Below are positions 23,985-35,887 of a stretch of 42,877 nucleotides of DNA, one piece after another (positions within the stretch are counted from its first letter, which is position 1; each line of letters opens with the position of its first letter). Source of the DNA: an uncultured Rhizobiaceae bacterium (GTDB taxonomy: Bacteria; Pseudomonadota; Alphaproteobacteria; Rhizobiales; Rhizobiaceae); assembly GCA_947259295.1 (NCBI GenBank), contig CAMYMG010000069.1:1-42877 (forward strand), written 5' to 3'. The position numbers were made by a program, and so were the translations under genes. Below the pieces are notes generated by a model. It was not told where the DNA came from and ran no database searches. It saw only the letters and a list, made by a program, of their open reading frames with translations.

Positions 23985-25667
23985 ATGAACAGCAAAACCC
24001 CTCCCGACGTGCTGCGTATCGCGGTTGCCCAGTTGAACCCGATCGTCGGCGACGTCGCCGGCAATCTCGCCAAGGCGCGTGAGGCAAGAGCCGATGCCGC
24101 GCGCCACGGCGCCGACCTTGTCCTGTTCACCGAGCTCTTCATCTCCGGCTACCCGCCGGAGGACCTGGTGCTGAAGCCGGCCTTCCTTAAGGCCTGCGAG
24201 CGGGCCGTCGCGGACCTTGCCGCCGAGACCGCCGATGGCGGGCCGGGCCTCATCATCGGCACGCCGCTGAAGCGCGACAGCGGCACCCACAATTCGATCG
24301 TCTTCGCCGATGGCGGCAAGATCATCGCCGAGCGCCACAAGGTCGACCTGCCGAACTACGGCGAGTTCGACGAAAAGCGCGTCTTCCAGGCCGGCCCGGA
24401 AATCGCCGGACCGGTCAATTTCCGCGGCGTGCGGCTCGGCATCCCGATCTGCGAGGACATCTGGGGCGATCTCGGCGTCTGCGAGACGCTGGCCGAGACC
24501 GGTGCAGAACTGCTGCTGGTGCCCAACGGTTCGCCCTATTACCGGGGCAAGGTCGATGTCCGCCAGCAGGTCGTCATCCGCCAGGTGCTCGAGAGCGGCC
24601 TGCCGATGATCTACGCCAACCAGCTCGGCGGCCAGGACGAACTCGTGTTCGACGGCGCTTCCTTCGCCATCGGCGCCGACAGTTCGCTGGCCTTCCAGAT
24701 GAGCCAGTTCGAGGAGGCCGTCGCCGTCACCACCTGGAAGCGGACGGAAGACGGCTGGACTTGCAGCGACGGGCCGATGTCCAAGATCCCGGAGAAGGAA
24801 GAGGCCGACTACCGTGCCTGCATGCTCGGCCTGCGCGATTATGTGAACAAGAACGGCTTCAAGAACGTCGTGCTCGGCCTGTCGGGCGGAATCGATTCGG
24901 CGATCTGCGCGGCCCTTGCCGTTGATGCGCTCGGCGAGGAGCGGCTGCGCGCCATCATGATGCCCTACCGCTACACGTCGAAGGATTCGCTGAAGGACGC
25001 CGAGGATTGCGCCCGCGCGCTTGGCTGCCGCTATGACATCGTGCCGATCTTCGAGCCGGTCGACGGGTTCACGAATGCCCTGACGCAGCTCTTCGAGGGC
25101 ACCGAGGAGGGCATCACCGAGGAGAACCTGCAGAGCCGCACGCGCGGCACCATCTTGATGGCTGTCTCCAACAAGTTCGGCTCGATGGTCGTCACCACCG
25201 GCAACAAGTCGGAAATGTCGGTCGGCTACGCCACGCTCTACGGCGACATGAACGGCGGCTTCAATCCGATCAAGGACCTCTACAAGATGCAGGTCTATGC
25301 GCTGTCGGCGTGGCGCAACACCACCGTGCCGCCCGGCGCGCTCGGGCCGTCCGGCATCGTCATACCGCAAAACATCATCGACAAGGCGCCCTCGGCCGAA
25401 CTGCGGCCCGACCAGACCGACCAGGATTCGCTGCCGCCCTATCCGGTGCTCGACGACATCCTCGAATGCCTCGTCGAGAACGAGATGGGCGTTGACGAGA
25501 TCGTCGCGCGCGGCCATCCGCGCGAGACGGTGCACCGCATCGAGCACCTGCTCTACATCGCCGAGTACAAGCGCCGCCAGGCGGCGCCCGGCGTGAAGAT
25601 CACGAAGAAGAATTTCGGCCGCGACCGCCGCTACCCGATCACCAACAAGTTCCGGGACAGGGCGTAG
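23985..25667 (+). CDS. nadE: Glutamine-dependent NAD+ synthetase
   Basis: A 560-residue two-domain enzyme making NAD+ from nicotinic acid adenine dinucleotide with glutamine as ammonia source. The N-terminal nitrilase-type glutaminase has the Glu in LFTELFISGYPPEDL, the Lys in ERHKVDLPNYGEFDEKR and the Cys in GIPICEDIWGDLG. The C-terminal synthetase has the ATP-binding PP-loop VVLGLSGGIDSAICAALA, and MPYRYTSKDSLKDAEDCA, TTGNKSEMSVGYATLYGDMNGGF and KITKKNFGRDRRYPITNKFR. ATG 23985 starts the family N-terminus; there is no obvious Shine-Dalgarno. A GNAT gene begins 11 nt downstream. Confidence 0.97.
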   Translation: MNSKTPPDVLRIAVAQLNPIVGDVAGNLAKAREARADAARHGADLVLFTELFISGYPPEDLVLKPAFLKACERAVADLAAETADGGPGLIIGTPLKRDSGTHNSIVFADGGKIIAERHKVDLPNYGEFDEKRVFQAGPEIAGPVNFRGVRLGIPICEDIWGDLGVCETLAETGAELLLVPNGSPYYRGKVDVRQQVVIRQVLESGLPMIYANQLGGQDELVFDGASFAIGADSSLAFQMSQFEEAVAVTTWKRTEDGWTCSDGPMSKIPEKEEADYRACMLGLRDYVNKNGFKNVVLGLSGGIDSAICAALAVDALGEERLRAIMMPYRYTSKDSLKDAEDCARALGCRYDIVPIFEPVDGFTNALTQLFEGTEEGITEENLQSRTRGTILMAVSNKFGSMVVTTGNKSEMSVGYATLYGDMNGGFNPIKDLYKMQVYALSAWRNTTVPPGALGPSGIVIPQNIIDKAPSAELRPDQTDQDSLPPYPVLDDILECLVENEMGVDEIVARGHPRETVHRIEHLLYIAEYKRRQAAPGVKITKKNFGRDRRYPITNKFRDRA

Positions 25668-25678
25668 CCACGGCGTCG

Positions 25679-26071
25679 ATGGAAATCTCGCACGATCCTG
25701 CCCGGCTGGATTTCAAGGCGACCTCGGACCTGCTGATCGCCACCTATTGGGGCGGCAAGCGGACCGAGGAGATCAACCGCCGCGCCTTCGCCAACTCGAT
25801 CTGCGCTATCGCGCTGGTCGACGGACGCCAGGTCGGCTTCGCCCGTGCGTCCGGCGACCGCGCCGTCTTTGCCCGCATCTCCGACGTCATCGTCTGGCCC
25901 GAACATCGCGGCAAAGGCATCGCAAAGGCGATGGTCGCCGCGCTGCTTGCCCATCCCGAAATGAAATCGGTCACCACCTTCATGCTCAACACGTCCGACG
26001 CGCACGGCCTCTACGCGCGCTTCGGCTTCCGCCCGGCGACCGACGGCAACGAGATGCGCCTCGACCGCTGA
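25679..26071 (+). CDS. GNAT-family N-acetyltransferase
   Basis: A 130-residue single-domain acetyltransferase. The acetyl-CoA binding motif A is FARISDVIVWPEHRGKGIAKAMVAALLAH, with the Q/R-x-x-G-x-G/A pattern as RGKGIA; the C-terminal LNTSDAHGLYARFGFRP is the other standard GNAT part. The substrate is unknown. It starts 11 nt after nadE, so co-expression is likely, and is convergent with clpP, with a short hairpin between the stops. Confidence 0.9.
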   Translation: MEISHDPARLDFKATSDLLIATYWGGKRTEEINRRAFANSICAIALVDGRQVGFARASGDRAVFARISDVIVWPEHRGKGIAKAMVAALLAHPEMKSVTTFMLNTSDAHGLYARFGFRPATDGNEMRLDR

Positions 26072-26086
26072 GGGCTGCTTCAGCCC
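26072..26086. terminator. Short hairpin between convergent GNAT and clpP genes
   Basis: GGGCTG (26072-26077), CTT, CAGCCC (26081-26086): a 6-bp stem beginning right after the GNAT stop and overlapping the clpP stop. No T-run, so only a weak candidate. Confidence 0.3.
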
Positions 26087-26706
26087 CCCGGCTGGCCGCC
26101 ATTCTCCACCGCCGCCCGGCTTGAATAGACATGATCGACAAGGCCCCAGTTCCTGGCGTCTTCGGCCGTCATGAAGAAGTCGCGGTCAAGCGTCCGCTCG
26201 ACCTCTTCCTCGGTGCGACCGCAGTGCTCGGCGTAAAGCCGGATCATCCGCTTCTTCAGCTTCATGATGTCGGCCGCGTGGCGCTCGATGTCGGAGGCCT
26301 GGCCTTTGAAGCCGCCGAGCGGCTGGTGCAGGATCATGCTGGCATTGGGCAGGGCGGCGCGGCGCCCGGGTTCGCCCGCCATCAGCAGGAACGATCCCAT
26401 CGAATGGGCCGAGCCCATGCACAGCGTGGCAACCGGGCACTGGATGAAGCGCATCGTGTCGTAGACCGCGAAGCCGCTGCTCACGACCCCGCCCGGAGAG
26501 TTGATGTAGAACGAGATCTCACGCTTGGGATTCTCCGATTCGAGGAACAGAAGCTGCGCGCAGATCAGCGCGGCAGTATCGTCATTGACCTCGCCGTTCA
26601 GGAAGATGATCCGCTCCCTGAGCAGCCGGGAAAAGATGTCGAAGGAGCGTTCACCGCGGGGTGATTGCTCCACGACCATCGGGACAAGCGCCATCATGTC
26701 GCGCAT
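26080..26706 (-). CDS. clpP: ATP-dependent Clp protease proteolytic subunit, paralogue
   Basis: A 208-residue ClpP-family serine peptidase. Catalytic triad in this numbering: Ser102 in [11 protein letters not shown], His127 in [10 protein letters not shown], Asp176 in [32 protein letters not shown] is the handle-strand region. Around the serine the usual GQAASMG reads GSAHSMG, so this may be one of several rhizobial ClpP paralogues. No ATPase subunit gene (clpX or clpA) or tig is adjacent; instead it follows an arsR-SRPBCC pair with a gap under 50 nt. ATG 26706 has GGAG at 26716-26719; ATG 26721 has no ribosome site but is open in frame. Confidence 0.88.
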   Translation of the reverse strand: MRDMMALVPMVVEQSPRGERSFDIFSRLLRERIIFLNGEVNDDTAALICAQLLFLESENPKREISFYINSPGGVVSSGFAVYDTMRFIQCPVATLCMGSAHSMGSFLLMAGEPGRRAALPNASMILHQPLGGFKGQASDIERHAADIMKLKKRMIRLYAEHCGRTEEEVERTLDRDFFMTAEDARNWGLVDHVYSSRAAVENGGQPGG

Positions 26707-26743
26707 CGGCGAATACTCCATTGTCTGGTTGAGTGGGATTAGG

Positions 26744-27094
26744 TCAGGCGGCGAGCGCGAGCGGCGGGCTGTTGCCGTTGGCGGCGCGCACCGGCCGGGC
26801 CGGGCTGTGCGTCAGCCGGAACCAGGTGTTGCCGCCGGGTCTCGGGCCGATCTCGAAGGTGACCGTGCTTTCGCGTGCGTCCTGCGCGTCGCGCCATGCG
26901 TAGCGGACGCGCGAGCAGGGCTCTTCATCGATCATTTCGTAGCTCTGGTCGGTTGCCTCGCCGGGGCGCGGGTCGAGCCACGCCGAGACGAGTTCGGGCA
27001 CGGTGATCGCGCGCCAGACCTTGTCGGGCGCTGCGTCCAGTTCGCACTCGACGACGACATCGTCGCGCGTCTCGCCATCCTCGTCGAGGCTCAT
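26744..27094 (-). CDS. SRPBCC (AHSA1/CalC-like) domain protein
   Basis: A 116-residue START-like hydrophobic-pocket protein. It begins [32 protein letters not shown], the standard AHSA1 opening, and ends in a strand and helix with WFRLTHSP. Binding of a hydrophobic ligand is likely; identity unknown. Its ATG overlaps the arsR stop by 4 nt (ATGA), giving the very common ArsR-AHSA1 gene pair. The frame stays open far upstream over arsR, but only this part has family sequence. Confidence 0.9.
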   Translation of the reverse strand: MSLDEDGETRDDVVVECELDAAPDKVWRAITVPELVSAWLDPRPGEATDQSYEMIDEEPCSRVRYAWRDAQDARESTVTFEIGPRPGGNTWFRLTHSPARPVRAANGNSPPLALAA

Positions 27095-27405
27095 TGGTCC
27101 ATCTCCTTGAGCAGCGTCTTCAGGCGCCCGACTTTCTCGGGCCAGAAGGCGCGGTAGCGGGCAAGCCAGTCGAACAGCGGCGCCATGCCGTCCGGGTCTA
27201 TGCGGTATCTCACATGCCGCCCGTCGCGCTGTTCGGCGACGAGCCCGGCGCTCCGCAGCACGGCGATATGCTGCGAGACCGCCGGCTGCGAGACGCCGAG
27301 GCCATCGCGCAATTCGGTGGCATTGCGGTCGCCTGTCGTCAGCCGGTCGAGCATGGCGCGGCGGGTGGGATCGGCAAGGGCGCGAAAGATATCCGACTCG
27401 TTCAT
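27091..27405 (-). CDS. ArsR-family transcriptional regulator
   Basis: A 104-residue winged-helix repressor of the non-metal ArsR type. The fold is clear in MNESDIFRALADPTRRAMLDRLTTGDRNATELRDGLGVSQPAVSQHIAVLRSAGLVAEQRDGRHVRYRID. No metal-binding cysteine motif is present, so it does not sense metals through the usual site. ATG 27405 is chosen as the family start. A palindrome at 27412-27431 lies directly in front of the start and is probably its own operator. It is the first gene of a likely arsR-SRPBCC-clpP operon and is divergent from the MFS transporter gene at 27596. Confidence 0.92.
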   Translation of the reverse strand: MNESDIFRALADPTRRAMLDRLTTGDRNATELRDGLGVSQPAVSQHIAVLRSAGLVAEQRDGRHVRYRIDPDGMAPLFDWLARYRAFWPEKVGRLKTLLKEMDQ

Positions 27406-27411
27406 GAAGTG

Positions 27412-27431
27412 AGATAAGCATGCACTTATCT
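27412..27431. promoter_or_regulatory. Operator-like palindrome before arsR
   Basis: AGATAAG (27412-27418) and CTTATCT (27425-27431) are exact inverted repeats with a 6-nt spacer CATGCA. It is 7 nt upstream of the arsR ATG, as expected for an autorepressor site. Confidence 0.7.
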
Positions 27432-27595
27432 GTTTGGCAAGCAGGCGATTTGCTGACGCAGCGGCGAGACGGCCTGCGGCCATTGCATAGCTTGCCCAAC
27501 CGGCTAGAACTTATCCGGCTAGGTTGCGCTGATCGTCGGGCGATTCTGCCGCAATCTGCGATGCGATCTGCATCGGTTACTCCCAGAGCCTGTTG

Positions 27596-28843
27596 ATGAC
27601 ATTCTTCTCCTTTCTCCGCGATAATGCGCGCTGGCTTGCCGGTGGGCTGATGTTCACCTTCTTCTCGTCGTTCGGCCAGACCTTCTTCATCTCGCTGTCG
27701 GCCGGCAGCATCCGAGAGGAATACGGGCTGACGCATGGCGGATTCGGCGTCATCTACATGATCGCGACGCTCGGAAGCGCGCTGACGCTGCCCTATCTCG
27801 GCCAGATCGTCGACCGCTACAGCGTCCGCAAGGTGGCGCTGATCATCGTGCCGATGCTGGCGCTGGCGGCGGTCTCGATGGCATTTTCCGTGCATGTCGT
27901 TCAACTCGTCGTCACCATCTACATGCTCCGGCTGTTCGGGCAGGGCATGATGACCCACACTGCCTTTACCGCCATGGGCCGATGGTTCTCGGCGCAGCGC
28001 GGGCGCGCGATCTCGGTGGTGACGCTCGGCCAGAATGCCGGCGAGGCGGTGTTTCCGCTGCTCTTCGTCGCTGCCGTCTCATGGGTGGGCTGGCGGCACT
28101 CCTGGCTTCTCGCCGCCGCGCTGCTGCTGGTTACGGCGCTGCCGGGCATCACGCTTCTCATCAACGCCGAGCGCAGTCCGCGCTCCACCGATCCGCAGCC
28201 GCGCGCCGCCGCCGTCCGCGACTGGACGCGGGCCGAGGTCGTGCGCGACCCGCTGTTTTACGTCCTGCTGCTCGGCGTCATGGCGCCGGGCTTCATCGGC
28301 ACGACGATCTTCTTCCACCAGGTCTATCTCGTCGAACTGCGCGGCTGGTCGCTGGAAGTGTTCGCCTCGTCCTTCACCGTGATGGCCTTCATGACCATCA
28401 CCTTCGCGCTGGTGTCCGGCGTGCTGATCGACCGGTTCTCCGGGGTGGCGCTGCTGCCGGGCTTTCTTTTGCCCCTGGGAGCCGCCTGCCTGGTGCTCGG
28501 CTCCTTCGAGGGTCAGTGGAGCGCCTTCGTCTTCATGGCGCTGCTCGGCCTGTCCTACGGCTTTTCGTCGACGCTGTTCGGCGCGCTCTGGCCCGAGATC
28601 TACGGCATCCGCCACCTTGGCTCGATCCGTGCGCTGACCGTTGCCGTCATGGTGTTCTCGACGGCTATGGGGCCGGGCCTCACCGGCTATCTCATCGACC
28701 ACGGCGTCAGCTATCCGGCACAGATCATCACCATGGGCGGCTACTGCCTTCTTATTTCGATGGTAATGTTTTATGTGGCAAAACAAGTACGGCGGCGCTC
28801 TGCCTTGTTTACACCCGAAGTATCGACTACGGCCCGCGTATGA
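27596..28843 (+). CDS. Major facilitator superfamily transporter
   Basis: A 415-residue MFS protein with twelve predicted transmembrane segments. The first half carries the typical loop-2/3 pattern [15 protein letters not shown], and [29 protein letters not shown] follows. Substrate unknown; the general look ([15 protein letters not shown]) is that of oxalate/monocarboxylate-type or drug-type MFS carriers. ATG 27596 is used; a TTG three nt earlier is also open. The gltX start codon overlaps its stop (ATGA), an unusual coupling between a transporter and a tRNA synthetase gene. Confidence 0.9.
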   Translation: MTFFSFLRDNARWLAGGLMFTFFSSFGQTFFISLSAGSIREEYGLTHGGFGVIYMIATLGSALTLPYLGQIVDRYSVRKVALIIVPMLALAAVSMAFSVHVVQLVVTIYMLRLFGQGMMTHTAFTAMGRWFSAQRGRAISVVTLGQNAGEAVFPLLFVAAVSWVGWRHSWLLAAALLLVTALPGITLLINAERSPRSTDPQPRAAAVRDWTRAEVVRDPLFYVLLLGVMAPGFIGTTIFFHQVYLVELRGWSLEVFASSFTVMAFMTITFALVSGVLIDRFSGVALLPGFLLPLGAACLVLGSFEGQWSAFVFMALLGLSYGFSSTLFGALWPEIYGIRHLGSIRALTVAVMVFSTAMGPGLTGYLIDHGVSYPAQIITMGGYCLLISMVMFYVAKQVRRRSALFTPEVSTTARV

Positions 28844-30213
28844 CAGTCACTGTACGTTTCGCACCTTCGCCGACCGGCCAGATCCATATTGGCAACGCGC
28901 GCACGGCCTTGTTCAACTGGCTTTTCGCGCTCAAGAACGGCGGCCGCTTCATTCAGCGTTTCGACGACACCGACCTGTCACGTTCGAAGCAGGAATATGC
29001 CGACGGCATCCTCTACGACCTGCACTGGCTGGGCATTTTCCAGGACGGCACCGAATATCAGTCGCGGCGCATCGAGACCTATGAGGCGGCGGCCGACAAG
29101 CTGCGCAAGGCAGGGCTGCTCTACCCCTGCTACGAGACCGCAGAGGAACTCGATCTCAGGCGCAAAATTCGCCGCACGCGCGGCCTGCCGCCCGTCTATG
29201 GCCGCGAGGCGCTGGCGCTGACGCATGAGCAGATCGCCGAGCACGAAGCGGATGGTCGAAAGCCGCACTGGCGCTTCCTGCTGCCCAATTTCAAGGACGA
29301 TCCCTTCGAAACCGAGCGCACGGAGGTCACCTGGACCGATGTCGTGCGGGGGGAAGAGACCGTCGATCTCGCATCGCTTTCGGATCCCGTCCTGGTGCGC
29401 GAGGACGGCACGTTCCTCTACACGCTGCCGTCTGTCACCGACGACATCGACATGGGCATCACCCATGTCATTCGCGGCGACGACCACATCACCAATACCG
29501 GGGTGCAGATCGCGCTGTTCAAGGCGCTCGACGCCGAGCCGCCGGCTTTCGGTCACCACAATCTGCTGACCACGGCCTCGGGCGAGGGACTGTCCAAGCG
29601 GACGGGCGCGCTGTCGGTCGCCGGTTTGCGGGAGTCCGGCATCGAGCCGATGGCGCTCGCCTCGCTGGCCGTGCTGGTCGGCACGTCCGAAAATGTCGAG
29701 GCTGTCGCCAGCATGGCGGAACTGGCGAAGCGGTTCGACCTCACGTCGACATCGAAGTCGGCTTCGAAATTCGATCCTGACGATCTGATCACGCTCAACC
29801 GCGCGCTGCTTCTGCAGATGCCGTTCTCGGATGCCCGCGACCGTCTCGTCGCCTTCGGCGTCACCGGCGACCAGGCCGAGCCCTTCTGGCATGCGGTGCG
29901 CGGCAATATCGAAAAGCTCGCCGATGCCGCCAACTGGTGGCGCATCGTGCGCGACGGACCCGACACGCAGCCGGAGTTTTCCGAGAAGGATACGGAATTC
30001 GTCCGGACCGCGCTCGACCTCCTGCCGCCCGAACCGTGGGATGCAGGCACCTGGAAGCTTTGGACGAACGAGGTCAAGGAAAAGACCGGTCGGCGCGGCG
30101 GCATGCTGTTCAAGCCGCTCAGGCTGGCACTCACCGGGCTGGAGTCGGGCCCGGAGCTTGCAGACCTGTTGCCGCTTATTGGTCGGGAAGGAACGCTGGC
30201 CCGACGGCCCTGA
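28840..30213 (+). CDS. gltX: Glutamate--tRNA ligase
   Basis: A 457-residue class I aminoacyl-tRNA synthetase. The HIGH-like motif is [25 protein letters not shown] and the KMSKS-like motif is [13 protein letters not shown], followed by the anticodon-binding helical part. It charges tRNA-Glu (and in bacteria lacking GlnRS also tRNA-Gln). Alphaproteobacteria usually have two gltX genes; size and HIGN motif fit the shorter one, but I see only this copy. It overlaps the MFS gene by 4 nt and converges on the DUF2865 gene with a 38-nt overlap of the coding ends. Confidence 0.96.
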   Translation: MTVTVRFAPSPTGQIHIGNARTALFNWLFALKNGGRFIQRFDDTDLSRSKQEYADGILYDLHWLGIFQDGTEYQSRRIETYEAAADKLRKAGLLYPCYETAEELDLRRKIRRTRGLPPVYGREALALTHEQIAEHEADGRKPHWRFLLPNFKDDPFETERTEVTWTDVVRGEETVDLASLSDPVLVREDGTFLYTLPSVTDDIDMGITHVIRGDDHITNTGVQIALFKALDAEPPAFGHHNLLTTASGEGLSKRTGALSVAGLRESGIEPMALASLAVLVGTSENVEAVASMAELAKRFDLTSTSKSASKFDPDDLITLNRALLLQMPFSDARDRLVAFGVTGDQAEPFWHAVRGNIEKLADAANWWRIVRDGPDTQPEFSEKDTEFVRTALDLLPPEPWDAGTWKLWTNEVKEKTGRRGGMLFKPLRLALTGLESGPELADLLPLIGREGTLARRP

Positions 30214-31321
30214 CATTCCTGTCGGCCGCGGTCTCGTCCCGTTCGGGGCCGATCACTGGGCCCGGGATGGCAGTCGCCTTGGCGGCGGGCTTGGCAGCCC
30301 CCAGCGTCACGATCGACGAGGGCGCTGCCGCTGGTTGGTCGGCGGGTTCGCCTTCCACTGACGCCGCAGCCGGCACGGGCGTCGACATCGCATTGTAATT
30401 CCGCGGCTTGCCGCAGCCGCAACCCGCCGGTTGCGGTACGCCGATCTGCTTGTAGAGATAGGCCGTCGGTAGCTCCGAATAGGGCGCGCCCGAGCCCGGA
30501 GAGACCATGTCTTCAGACTCTTCGCCCTTGGCGCGGTGGTAGTAGAGCTGCACCTCGGTGCCCGGGCAGCTCGATTCGCAGTTCTTCTGATCGCGGTCGA
30601 AATCCATCGGCGAGGAGGCGCTGGACATCGGGAAGAAATAGCCGTCGCAGGTGCGAACGCAGAGCGTCCGGTAGTTGCCCGGTGGCGGGATGAACCGGAT
30701 ATGCCCGCCCTCGTTGATCCATTGTCCGTCGCGCGGCTTGAGCACGCCGAGGCCGCTCTTGGCATCCTGCCGGCGCGGCGCCTCGGGTTCATCATCGAGG
30801 GAGCTGCGGCTCCTGATCTGCCCGCCGAAAATCTGCTCCAGTATGTTGCCGCCGCGCTCCAGGCCGCGCGGCAGCCGGCGCTCGGCCGTGCGGTCGTCGC
30901 GGCAGCCATTGGCGTCGAGCGCCGCCATCACCCGGGCACGCGACTTCCCGGAACCGCCGCCGAGCGCCATCTGCGTCCGCTTGCGCTGCAGCGCGTCGAG
31001 GTTGCGCTCCATCTTCTCGATCTTGGCGTTGATTGCGCCGCATTGGGCGTTGCCGCGGCCGAACAAGGAGAAGCCGCAACCCGATGCGCGCGATCGCTTG
31101 CGGGCGAGCTGCAATTGCTCGCGCTGGCGGTTGATCGAGGCGTCCTGCTTGCGAACCTGCGCCGACACCGTCTTCCCGCCATAGGTGGCGGCAAGGTCCG
31201 CCTCCAGCTGGCGGCATACCCGCGAATTCGCGGCAAGCGCCGGCGAGGCCGCGCCAGCAAGCGCGGCACAGAGCGCGACCAGGGTCACGATCCCTCTCAG
31301 GCGCAATGGTCCGGCAGCCAT
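30176..31321 (-). CDS. DUF2865 domain exported protein
   Basis: A 381-residue protein with a signal peptide ([24 protein letters not shown]). A helical, Arg/Gln-rich middle includes [22 protein letters not shown]. The DUF2865 core is [58 protein letters not shown], rich in cysteines likely forming disulfides in the periplasm, followed by [15 protein letters not shown]. The tail is an Ala/Pro linker. DUF2865 is typical of Hyphomicrobiales and unstudied; an envelope role is likely. Its 3' end overlaps the end of gltX by 38 nt on the other strand. Confidence 0.9.
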   Translation of the reverse strand: MAAGPLRLRGIVTLVALCAALAGAASPALAANSRVCRQLEADLAATYGGKTVSAQVRKQDASINRQREQLQLARKRSRASGCGFSLFGRGNAQCGAINAKIEKMERNLDALQRKRTQMALGGGSGKSRARVMAALDANGCRDDRTAERRLPRGLERGGNILEQIFGGQIRSRSSLDDEPEAPRRQDAKSGLGVLKPRDGQWINEGGHIRFIPPPGNYRTLCVRTCDGYFFPMSSASSPMDFDRDQKNCESSCPGTEVQLYYHRAKGEESEDMVSPGSGAPYSELPTAYLYKQIGVPQPAGCGCGKPRNYNAMSTPVPAAASVEGEPADQPAAAPSSIVTLGAAKPAAKATAIPGPVIGPERDETAADRNVRAVGPAFLPDQ

Positions 31322-31383
31322 CTATCCAATCCCGAGCCGTGAACTGATGTTCATGCCTAACCCCGACAGGGTTAACCTCGCGT

Positions 31384-33735
<2,352 letters not shown>

Positions 33736-33912
33736 GCGCCTTGCGAACTCCTCCGGGGGCCTCGTTGCCGATGCTTCTAGCATGCAGAGGTGCATTTTCG
33801 ATGTTGTCTGAATCGAAAATTCGGCACCTTGAACTCTCGACGGATTGTCAAGCAATCCCAGCGGCTTCGGATCATGTCTTCACGAACCGAATCCGCTGGT
33901 TGCCATTCTGCT

Positions 33913-34692
33913 CTAGAATGCGCTCACATAGAGCCCGCCATCGACGGGAATGTTCTGCCCGGTCATGTAGCCGGCCTGGACCGAGCACAGGAAGGCGCAG
34001 ATCTGGCCGAACTCTTCCGGCGTGCCGAGCCGCTTGGCCGGAACGTTTTCGGCCAGCCGCTCCCGCCGCGCCTTGCCTTCAGCCGGGTCCTCCACGGAGC
34101 CTGGCTCATGCGGACCGCGCAGCCGGTCGGTGTCGAGCTTGCCGGGCAGCATGTTGTTGATGGTGACGTTCCTGTCGGCCACGGTGCGCGCGACGCCGGC
34201 GAGGAACGAGGTCAGGCCGGCGCGCGCCCCTGACGACAGGTCGAGGCCGGGGATCGGCACGTAGACCGACAGCGACGTGATGTTAACGATGCGGCCGAAG
34301 CCGCGCTCGGCCATGCCGTCGATCACCGCCTGGATCAGTTCCAGCGGCGCCACCATGTTGTTGGTCACGCCATCGAGGATCTTTTCGCGGTCGAGCTCGG
34401 AGAAGGGCCGGAACGGCGGACCGCCATTGTTGTTGACCAGTATATCCGGGTTCGGGCAGGCCGCGAGAATCTCCTTCTGGACCGCCGGGTCGGCGATGTT
34501 GCCCGTCACCTCGGTCACGGCGACGCCGAAACGGTCGCGGAGTTCCGCGCCGGTCGCGGCAAGCGCCTTGGCATCGCGCCCGTTGATGACCAGGTCGCAA
34601 CCCGCTTCGGCCAGCGCCATGGCGCAGCCCTTGCCAAGTCCCCGGCTCGATGCGCAGACGATAGCCTTCTTTCCGGCGATACCCAGATCCAT
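33913..34692 (-). CDS. SDR-family protein lacking the canonical YxxxK motif
   Basis: A 259-residue Rossmann-fold protein, like the BKR-like atypical SDR subgroup (CDD cd05344). The nucleotide-binding motif is altered, KAIVCASSRGLGKG with Ala for the first Gly; DILVNNNGGPPF and IVNITSLSVYV are normal. Where YxxxK is expected, 13 residues after the catalytic Ser, the sequence is LDLSSGARAGL, that is SxxxR. The C-terminal VDGGLYVSAF is usual. So oxidoreductase activity is doubtful or the substrate is different. ATG 34692 begins the family; it is divergent from the metallophosphatase gene. Confidence 0.88.
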   Translation of the reverse strand: MDLGIAGKKAIVCASSRGLGKGCAMALAEAGCDLVINGRDAKALAATGAELRDRFGVAVTEVTGNIADPAVQKEILAACPNPDILVNNNGGPPFRPFSELDREKILDGVTNNMVAPLELIQAVIDGMAERGFGRIVNITSLSVYVPIPGLDLSSGARAGLTSFLAGVARTVADRNVTINNMLPGKLDTDRLRGPHEPGSVEDPAEGKARRERLAENVPAKRLGTPEEFGQICAFLCSVQAGYMTGQNIPVDGGLYVSAF

Positions 34693-34811
34693 AAGTCGTT
34701 CTCCCTGTTGTGTTCGGCAGGCTGGTGTGAGCGTCCTTCCGGCCGCACCCGTCATACGCCTGTTGCATGAATCGGGTCTAGCGTGCCTAACCGCAACGGT
34801 ACAGAAAGACC

Positions 34812-35633
34812 ATGCCCGGCGTCGCAGCGAAGCAATTCCGCACCCTGTTCATCTCGGATGTCCATCTCGGATCGCGCGCCGCCAAGGCCGAGTTCCTGAT
34901 CGACTTCCTGCGATTCCACGAGGCCGAGACGATCTTTCTGGTCGGCGACATCGTCGACGGGTGGCGGCTGAGGCGCAGCTGGCACTGGCCGCAGCTCCAC
35001 AACGACGTGGTGCAGAAGCTGCTGCGCCAAGCCCGCAAGGGCACAAGCATCACCTATATCGCCGGTAATCACGACGAGTTCCTGCGCATGTTCCAGGGCA
35101 CGCATTTCGGCGGCATTGTCGTCGCCGACCGTGCGATCCATGTCGGTGCGGACGGCCGCCGCTACCTCGTCATCCATGGCGACCAGTTCGACACGGTGGT
35201 GCTCAACGCCCGCTGGCTCGCCTATCTCGGCGACCGGGCCTACGATCTCGCCATCTTCGCCAACCGCCTGGTCACGCGGGCACGCCGCATGCTCGGCCTG
35301 CCTTACTGGTCGTTCTCCTCCTGGGCCAAGGTCAAGGTCAAGCAGGCGGTCAATTTCATCGGCGCCTTCCAGGACGTGCTCGCCGAGGAGGCGCGTCGTT
35401 CGGCCGTCGACGGCGTCATCTGCGGTCACATCCACCACGCCGCGATCGAGACGCTGCAGGACATCCGCTATATCAACACTGGCGATTGGGTCGAAAGCTG
35501 CACCGCGGTGGTCGAGCATTTCGACGGCAGCATGGAAATCCTCCACTGGCCCCATGTTCGCGCCGACACCGCGCCCGTGGCCGATGTCTTCGTGCCGGTT
35601 GCCATCGACCACCGGTCCGTCAAAGCCGCATGA
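34812..35633 (+). CDS. LpxH-like metallophosphatase (UDP-2,3-diacylglucosamine diphosphatase family)
   Basis: A 273-residue calcineurin-like phosphoesterase. All metal-binding blocks are present: LFISDVHLGSR, LVGDIVDGW, IAGNHDEF, LVIHGDQFD and GVICGHIHHAAI, and TGDWVESCTAV after them. Family databases name such proteins UDP-2,3-diacylglucosamine diphosphatase, but alphaproteobacteria normally use LpxI for that lipid A step, so this copy may act on another lipid or nucleotide. ATG 34812 fits the family. No other lipid A gene is nearby. Confidence 0.86.
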   Translation: MPGVAAKQFRTLFISDVHLGSRAAKAEFLIDFLRFHEAETIFLVGDIVDGWRLRRSWHWPQLHNDVVQKLLRQARKGTSITYIAGNHDEFLRMFQGTHFGGIVVADRAIHVGADGRRYLVIHGDQFDTVVLNARWLAYLGDRAYDLAIFANRLVTRARRMLGLPYWSFSSWAKVKVKQAVNFIGAFQDVLAEEARRSAVDGVICGHIHHAAIETLQDIRYINTGDWVESCTAVVEHFDGSMEILHWPHVRADTAPVADVFVPVAIDHRSVKAA

Positions 35634-35887
35634 AGGCGTTACCCAGCCATGGCTTTGCCGTTTGCCGCCCGGAGCGGCTGTTTTCCCTCTGTACCTGCTC
35701 AAAGGCATCCCGACCGTCCCGCTGACCGTCACGCCGCACGGCTCGGTGTCCTCGGTTGCGCGCCGGCTTCTGTGCATGGCGGCCAGGCATGCTCGCAAGC
35801 CCGTTTCGCCCGTCCCGCCGGCATGTTATGCGAAATGGCTGCCCGGCCGCCCGGTCCTGGCGGCTCCACCTGGACGCCAAAGCCAGC

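Noticed and set aside
23139..25547. An 802-codon minus-strand frame opposite nadE and the glycosylase gene.
   Set aside because: Shadow of two clearly conserved genes; no family motif, high-GC antisense artefact.
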